Shown here one piece after another: positions 24,891 to 28,332 of a stretch of DNA of 28,332 nucleotides. The notes below the pieces were generated by a model. That model saw nothing but the letters and a program-made list of their open reading frames with translations, did not search any database and was not told where the DNA came from. The position numbers and the translations under genes were made by a program. The stretch comes from Pelotomaculum sp. UBA4789 (lineage in GTDB: Bacteria; Bacillota; Desulfotomaculia; Desulfotomaculales; Pelotomaculaceae), in the NCBI GenBank assembly GCA_002402945.1, contig DHGV01000038.1, positions 1 to 28,332 on the forward strand, given 5' to 3'. Position 1 is the first letter of the stretch. Every line of letters starts with the position of its first letter.

Positions 24891-24965
24891 ATATGGGTAT
24901 AATAACACTAAATTTTACCCACGTCAATATAACGTGGGTAATTTATGTGTCATTTATACCTATAT
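24891..24965 (-). promoter_or_regulatory. Fic gene promoter inside a two-layer palindrome
   Basis: On the minus strand TTGACG (24922-24927) and TATTAT (24899-24904) are 17 bases apart, a good sigma-A promoter. TTACCCACGT (24915-24924) and ACGTGGGTAA (24932-24941) are perfect inverted arms overlapping the -35. Outer arms at 24891-24902 and 24954-24965 pair over 12 positions with one G-T, overlap the -10, and share the same centre (24928). This looks like an operator, perhaps bound by the Fic protein's own C-terminal helix-turn-helix. Confidence 0.7.
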
Positions 24966-25013
24966 AATTAGAAAGGCAAGTAAACAGCATAGTGGTAACC
25001 GCCGGGGCGGCTC

Positions 25014-26414
25014 TTAGGAATGATCCTGCTTTTTCTCCTGTGGCCGTACTCTGGCAACCAATTTCAAAAGCAGGGCCAGCAGCAGCCCGGTGCAAAGTGT
25101 GACCAGCGTTGCGACCCAGGTGTGGAAGAGATACCAGAAGAGAAGGTAGCCGGTTGATACTACGATAGACATCAGCATCAGCGGAAAAGCTATCTTGAAG
25201 TAGTCAACAAAACCAATGTAATGGCCTCTCTTTTCAGCCATACCGATGACCACGACGTTGGCGGAGGCGCCGATGATCGTCCCGTTGCCGCCCAGGCAGG
25301 CCCCCAGTGACAATGACCACCAGAAGAAATTGAGGTCGGCGATGCCGCCGAGTCGCCCCATATCCTGGATCAGCGGGATCATCGCCGCCACAAAGGGGAT
25401 ATTGTCCACAAACGAGGAAGCAACAGCGGACAGCCAGAGGATCAATATGCCTGTCGGCAGTATCGCCCCGCCGGTAATTTCCAGGGACCACCTGGCAACT
25501 GCTTCAATCACGCCTACTTCTTCTAAAGACCCGACCACCACAAACAGCCCGATGAAGAAAAAAATTACCGGCCATTCCACGATCTGCAGGGCGTGTTCGG
25601 GGTCCTCCTTTGTGATCAGCAGCAACAGCGTGGCCCCGGACAGGGCGATCACCGATGATTCAAGGTGGACATATTGGTGCAATACGAAGCCCAGGATGGT
25701 TATGGCCAGCACGAACAGGCATTTGCGCAGCAGGACAGGATCCTTTAACTCTTCCCGCTCATCCAGCAGCATGATGTTTGCCTGCGGGTCCTCTTCCGCC
25801 GATAGCTGCTTCCGATAGATGAACTGGAGCAGGGGGATGGTCAGGACATATACCAGCACAATCACCGGGGTCAGGTTAAACACAAAGTCCATGAATCCGA
25901 GGCCGGTGGCGCCTCCGATCATGATGTTCGGCGGGTCGCCGATCAAGGTGGCGGCGCCGCCGATGTTGGAGGCAATAATCTCGGTGATCAGGAAGGGCAG
26001 GGGCGTGATTTTAAGCTGCCTGGCGATGGCAAAGGTGACCGGGACAATTAAGAGCACGGTGGTGACATTATCAAGGAAAGCGGACAGCACGGCCGTGACC
26101 AGGCACAGGGCAGCCATGATTTTCAGCGGCTCGCCTTTTGAGCTTTTGGCAGCCTTGATGGCCATGAACTCGAACACACCGGTTTGCCTGGTGATGCCGA
26201 CGATGATCATCATACCGACCAGCAGGCCAATGGTATTGAAATCAATGGCCTCGACAGCCCTGTCCGGAGTGATGATCCCGGTTAAAACTACCAGGGCGGC
26301 GCCGACCAGGGCCGCCACTGTGCGGTGGACCTTTTCAGAGACTATCACCACGTAAGTTACCAGGAAAACTACGATGGCTGTAATCACCTGGTGCTGTTCG
26401 GTCAAAGCCTTCAC
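25014..26414 (-). CDS. ArsB/NhaD-type ion transporter (IT superfamily permease)
   Basis: A 466-residue membrane protein with about eleven to twelve helices. The two inverted halves carry the hallmark motifs: SAFLDNVTTVLLIVPV and IGGAATLIGDPPNIMIG in the first, and SSFVDNIPFVAAMIPL and GACLGGNGTIIGASANVV in the second. These fit the ArsB/NhaD/P-protein branch of the ion transporter superfamily, whose members move arsenite, sodium/protons or organic anions. No arsenic genes are nearby, so the substrate is open. The start is GTG 26414, which touches AAGAGG, or TTG 26405, which is better spaced. It is divergent from the TRAP small permease gene; 26415-26660 between them holds no gene. Confidence 0.88.
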   Translation of the reverse strand: MKALTEQHQVITAIVVFLVTYVVIVSEKVHRTVAALVGAALVVLTGIITPDRAVEAIDFNTIGLLVGMMIIVGITRQTGVFEFMAIKAAKSSKGEPLKIMAALCLVTAVLSAFLDNVTTVLLIVPVTFAIARQLKITPLPFLITEIIASNIGGAATLIGDPPNIMIGGATGLGFMDFVFNLTPVIVLVYVLTIPLLQFIYRKQLSAEEDPQANIMLLDEREELKDPVLLRKCLFVLAITILGFVLHQYVHLESSVIALSGATLLLLITKEDPEHALQIVEWPVIFFFIGLFVVVGSLEEVGVIEAVARWSLEITGGAILPTGILILWLSAVASSFVDNIPFVAAMIPLIQDMGRLGGIADLNFFWWSLSLGACLGGNGTIIGASANVVVIGMAEKRGHYIGFVDYFKIAFPLMLMSIVVSTGYLLFWYLFHTWVATLVTLCTGLLLALLLKLVARVRPQEKKQDHS

Positions 26415-26666
26415 CTCTTTATAGACAAAATAAATAAGGAGCGGACGTCAAATTAATGACTCCCCACCCCGAAAGTCTTAAAACCTTGAAAGCGAATTTA
26501 AAAATTCACCCAACCGGTAATCGTTTATTGAATTATCATCATTACTTTAACATAACACCTGTGACATAACAAGAATAATAAGCAGTTACTCATGGCCGGG
26601 ATATGCTTAAGGCTGGTTTTTATATCGTGATAATGGGGTTATTCACCTCCGGAAATTTTCATGTCG

Positions 26667-26695
26667 TTGACCAGGATATCTATAAGTGATAAAAT
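26667..26695 (+). promoter_or_regulatory. Promoter of the TRAP small permease leader
   Basis: TTGACC (26667-26672) and TAAAAT (26690-26695) with exactly 17 bases between them. Transcription should begin near 26702. Confidence 0.65.
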
Positions 26696-26726
26696 AGGAA
26701 AAATTAAAGGTGCGTTTACGAGTTGG

Positions 26727-26806
26727 ACGAACTTTCTGAGTTCGTTTTCAAGGTTTGGGCTTCTGGGGTGGGAAGTCAGCTTGCTGACATCCCGCTTTTG
26801 TTTTTT
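26727..26806 (+). terminator. Leader hairpin plus terminator-like hairpin (attenuator candidate)
   Basis: ACGAACT (26727-26733) pairs with AGTTCGT (26739-26745). A second stem follows: GTCAG (26775-26779) with CTGAC (26784-26888 region, at 26784-26788), extended past one A/A mismatch by GGGA (26770-26773 approx.) with TCCC (26790-26793), then TTTTGTTTTTT (26796-26806). The promoter at 26667 and this terminator would make an RNA of about 105 bases that stops 58 bases before the permease start. Confidence 0.6.
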
Positions 26807-26864
26807 ATTAAACAGGAAAATTTATATGCGGTATGCAATAGGGCAGTTAGAGGTAATGGGATAT

Positions 26865-27362
26865 ATGAAACGGTTTTCAGATCTGGTGACCGGATTAAGC
26901 CGTCTGCTGGATCAGGCTGCGGGATTTTTTCTGGTGGCAACGATTGTTTTAATCGTTTTGAATATACTGCTGCGCGCTGTTTTTAAGACGCCGATATTTG
27001 GGGCCTATGAGTATGTAGGGCTGCTTACTGCGCTGGTGATAGGTCTGGCGATAGCTTACTGCGGCGTTCAAAACGCTCACATCGCCGTCACCCTGGTGAC
27101 GGAAAGGCTGCCCGCCAGGCTGCAGACCTTGATCAGCATATTTATAAACCTTATATCGATGTGTTTCCTGGCAGTGTGCGCCTGGTATGTCGGGCTATAT
27201 GCCGGGAGTATGAAGGACAGCGGTTTGGTTTCCCCTACCACCCAGATCCCGACTTATCCTTTTGTTTACCTGATCGCTCTGGGTTTGCTGGTCTACTCTC
27301 TGGTGCTGTTGGTAAGGACCATTGAATCAATAATTAAGGCGGCAAATAAGAGCAAGGATTGA
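26865..27362 (+). CDS. dctQ: TRAP transporter small permease (DctQ family), orphan
   Basis: A 165-residue inner-membrane protein with four helices (about residues 20-42, 52-72, 90-112 and 130-150). The pattern LDQAAGFFLVATIVLIVLNILLRAVF, then YEYVGLLTALVIGLAIAY, QNAHIAVTLVTERLP and PTYPFVYLIALGLLVY is typical of the DctQ subunit of tripartite ATP-independent periplasmic transporters. The frame is open upstream to 26661, but that part crosses the terminator-like leader. AGAGGT at 26849-26854 fits ATG 26865; ATG 26856 is too close. No large permease (DctM) or binding protein (DctP) is present on either side, so it may be a leftover or act with partners elsewhere. Confidence 0.82.
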   Translation: MKRFSDLVTGLSRLLDQAAGFFLVATIVLIVLNILLRAVFKTPIFGAYEYVGLLTALVIGLAIAYCGVQNAHIAVTLVTERLPARLQTLISIFINLISMCFLAVCAWYVGLYAGSMKDSGLVSPTTQIPTYPFVYLIALGLLVYSLVLLVRTIESIIKAANKSKD

Positions 27363-27447
27363 TTTCTGCAGTGCGGTTTGTTTTGCAATAAGATGGATTC
27401 CCTGCCGGTTATGCTTTGTGTTTTGGAAAACAACTTAACGCAGCTAG

Positions 27448-27603
27448 CCGTTCTTTACTGACATCGGCATGATGCTGCTGGCCACCGTTTTATTGTTCGT
27501 TCCATCATTCTTTTATCAAAACATCTCCAGGCTGTCCGGCATTGTATTTGTCAGTTCATATGTCTTATTCCTGGCATTGAAAATTTCAGGCATCAGGTGA
27601 GGA
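27448..27603 (+). pseudogene. 3' remnant of a membrane protein gene, possibly a calcium/sodium exchanger
   Basis: A frame running DIGMMLLATVLLFVPSFFYQ, then NISRLSGIVFVSSYVLFLALKISGIR and a stop, encodes two hydrophobic helices and the C-terminal pattern seen in CaxA/YrbG-type calcium/sodium antiporters. There is an in-frame TAG at 27445-27447 and no start codon with a ribosome binding site before ATG 27469. The preceding bases read LTQLAVLY in another frame, as if a shift had occurred. It is probably the tail of a decayed gene. The family match is from memory and tentative. Confidence 0.4.
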
Positions 27604-27636
27604 AGGAAGTTATTAACCCTATCTTTCAGGTTTGAC

Positions 27637-27665
27637 TTGACAGAACAAATGTTCGATTTTATAAT
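27637..27665 (+). promoter_or_regulatory. Consensus sigma-A promoter with LexA-type (SOS) box in the spacer
   Basis: TTGACA (27637-27642) and TATAAT (27660-27665) are both perfect and 17 bases apart. The spacer contains GAAC-AAAT-GTTC (27643-27654), followed by G, the Gram-positive LexA operator pattern (Bacillus consensus CGAAC-N4-GTTCG). A repressor here would block polymerase directly. The first gene downstream is the M15 peptidase. Confidence 0.75.
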
Positions 27666-27671
27666 ATTACT

Positions 27672-27726
27672 GACCGGTAAATTCTGCCGGGCTTTTTTTA
27701 TATCGCGGGCCCCGCGCTTACCGGTC
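27672..27726 (+). promoter_or_regulatory. Structured leader with alternative pairings before the M15 peptidase
   Basis: GACCGGTAA (27672-27680) is the exact reverse complement of TTACCGGTC (27718-27726), enclosing CGCGG-GCC-CCGCG (27704-27716). Alternatively CCGG at 27674-27677 can pair with CCGG at 27687-27690 directly before a T-run (27693-27699). The two folds exclude each other. Confidence 0.5.
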
Positions 27727-27806
27727 GGGGTCCGCCTGATTAAATGATGATTATCGGAAGCTGTCAGAAGAGAAAAAAATGATGTAGGTGGAGGGAGGTG
27801 ATATAT

Positions 27807-28187
27807 ATGCTATGTGTGAAAACGGCGGCAAAGGGCCAGCGGCTGAGCGAGCACTTCCAGGCCGGTGAGTTTGCCTGCAGCTGCTGCGGCCTCGTGCTGG
27901 TGCACCCGGAACTGGTGCGCAAGCTGGAAGGGCTGCGCTATGCGGTCGGGGCGCCGGTCAACGTGACCTCCGGCTACCGCTGTGCCGGCTGCAACAAGGC
28001 GGTGGGCGGTGCTGAAAACTCATATCACCTGTTCGGTATGGCGGCGGACATCTGGGTCAATGGGAGCAACCCGCGGCAACTGGCGGAAGCGGCGGAGAGC
28101 ACCGGCTTCGACGGTATCGGCATATATGAGGCGCAAGGTTTTCTGCATGTGGATGTAAGAGGCTACCGGGCCAGGTGGGAAGGGTAG
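27807..28187 (+). CDS. Small M15-type zinc peptidase (peptidase M15_3/YcbK-like)
   Basis: A 126-residue protein of the D-Ala-D-Ala carboxypeptidase-like M15 group, which cleaves peptidoglycan cross-links or stem peptides. Zinc ligands are visible as H74 and D81 in SYHLFGMAADIW and H114 in GFLHVDVRGY, with the preceding PVNVTSGYRCAGCN. There is no signal peptide or anchor, as in many phage endolysin-like members. An unusual feature is the cysteine set C24, C26, C27, C59 and C62. GGAGGTGA fits ATG 27807 better than GTG 27798, which lies in the ribosome binding site. It is higher in GC than its flanks and stands behind an SOS-type promoter, hinting at phage origin or a role in damage response. 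Confidence 0.88.
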   Translation: MLCVKTAAKGQRLSEHFQAGEFACSCCGLVLVHPELVRKLEGLRYAVGAPVNVTSGYRCAGCNKAVGGAENSYHLFGMAADIWVNGSNPRQLAEAAESTGFDGIGIYEAQGFLHVDVRGYRARWEG

Positions 28188-28332
28188 GCTGCAAGTAAAA
28201 AGGGTGGTGGTGCGGCGGCGCCTGCTTGCCGCATTACGTCCCGTGGTCCTGAATTAAATTGTTCCTATTACAATGCCGGGCAATTATATATAATATATAT
28301 GTAACTATCAATAATTGATTGGCCGGTTAGGA
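28188..28332. other. Downstream flank, no gene seen
   Basis: TGCGGC and GCCGCA near 28212-28235 can form a short hairpin without a U-tract. The last 80 bases are AT-rich and may be the promoter region of a gene beyond the window. Confidence 0.3.

Noticed and set aside
25246..26355. Two long plus-strand open frames (190 and 178 codons).
   Set aside because: They are antisense to the ion transporter, whose motifs are unmistakable; their residue content is unlike a protein.
26661..26864. N-terminal extension of the DctQ protein.
   Set aside because: It would pass through a terminator-like hairpin and T-run; AGAGGT points to ATG 26865.

Overview
The window looks like chromosome from an anaerobic, low-to-mid GC Firmicute, most likely a clostridial lineage near Desulfotomaculum/Pelotomaculum (Peptococcaceae). 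Reasons: strong GGAGG-type ribosome binding sites, sigma-A promoters close to TTGACA-N17-TATAAT, a Gram-positive type LexA box, a tungsten/molybdenum aldehyde:ferredoxin oxidoreductase, a stand-alone AICAR transformylase, oligoendopeptidase F, and dispersed intergenic repeats of the GGGGACGGTTCTTTT and GGTGCCAGGCACC kinds that I recall from such genomes. The genus is an inference.

Layout. 1-3315: transketolase, a VOC-fold protein and an FSA-type transaldolase form one operon (non-oxidative pentose phosphate steps). 3316-6185: a structured leader, then a four-cluster ferredoxin-like protein, aldehyde:ferredoxin oxidoreductase and a DUF2284 cysteine-rich protein, a redox operon. 6186-9063: an EamA-type exporter and RecQ helicase. 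9071-11188: an RluA-type pseudouridine synthase (minus) divergent from a membrane metalloprotease with CBS domains. 11189-11649: gene-free repeat region. 11650-16148: an orphan multi-PAS hybrid histidine kinase and oligoendopeptidase F. 16307-19753: rubredoxin-like protein, a frameshifted unknown gene, AICAR transformylase, and a NYN-LOTUS putative RNase. 19895-23633: membrane proteins, including a TspO-like protein and a frameshifted DUF4153 protein. 23804-26414 (minus): Fic protein with a palindromic promoter, and an ArsB/NhaD-like ion permease. 26667-28187: orphan TRAP small permease behind an attenuator-like leader, a gene relic, and a small M15 peptidase behind a consensus promoter carrying a LexA-type box.

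The most interesting material is regulatory. (1) The ferredoxin-AOR leader holds a 21-bp hairpin whose apical loop is perfectly complementary to a segment just upstream of the ribosome binding site, with a second copy of the same loop motif competing for it: a candidate pseudoknot switch. (2) The M15 peptidase lies behind TTGACA-N17-TATAAT with a GAAC-N4-GTTC site in the spacer, so it may be SOS-induced. (3) The Fic gene promoter is embedded in a 75-bp two-layer palindrome, and the Fic protein has a C-terminal helix-turn-helix region. (4) An 84-nt repeat containing a terminator hairpin occurs twice, and a 52-nt upstream element precedes two unrelated genes.

Two genes clearly, and a third possibly, are split by single-base shifts, either real decay or base-calling errors in the assembly. 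No tRNA, rRNA, CRISPR array or intact insertion sequence was seen.
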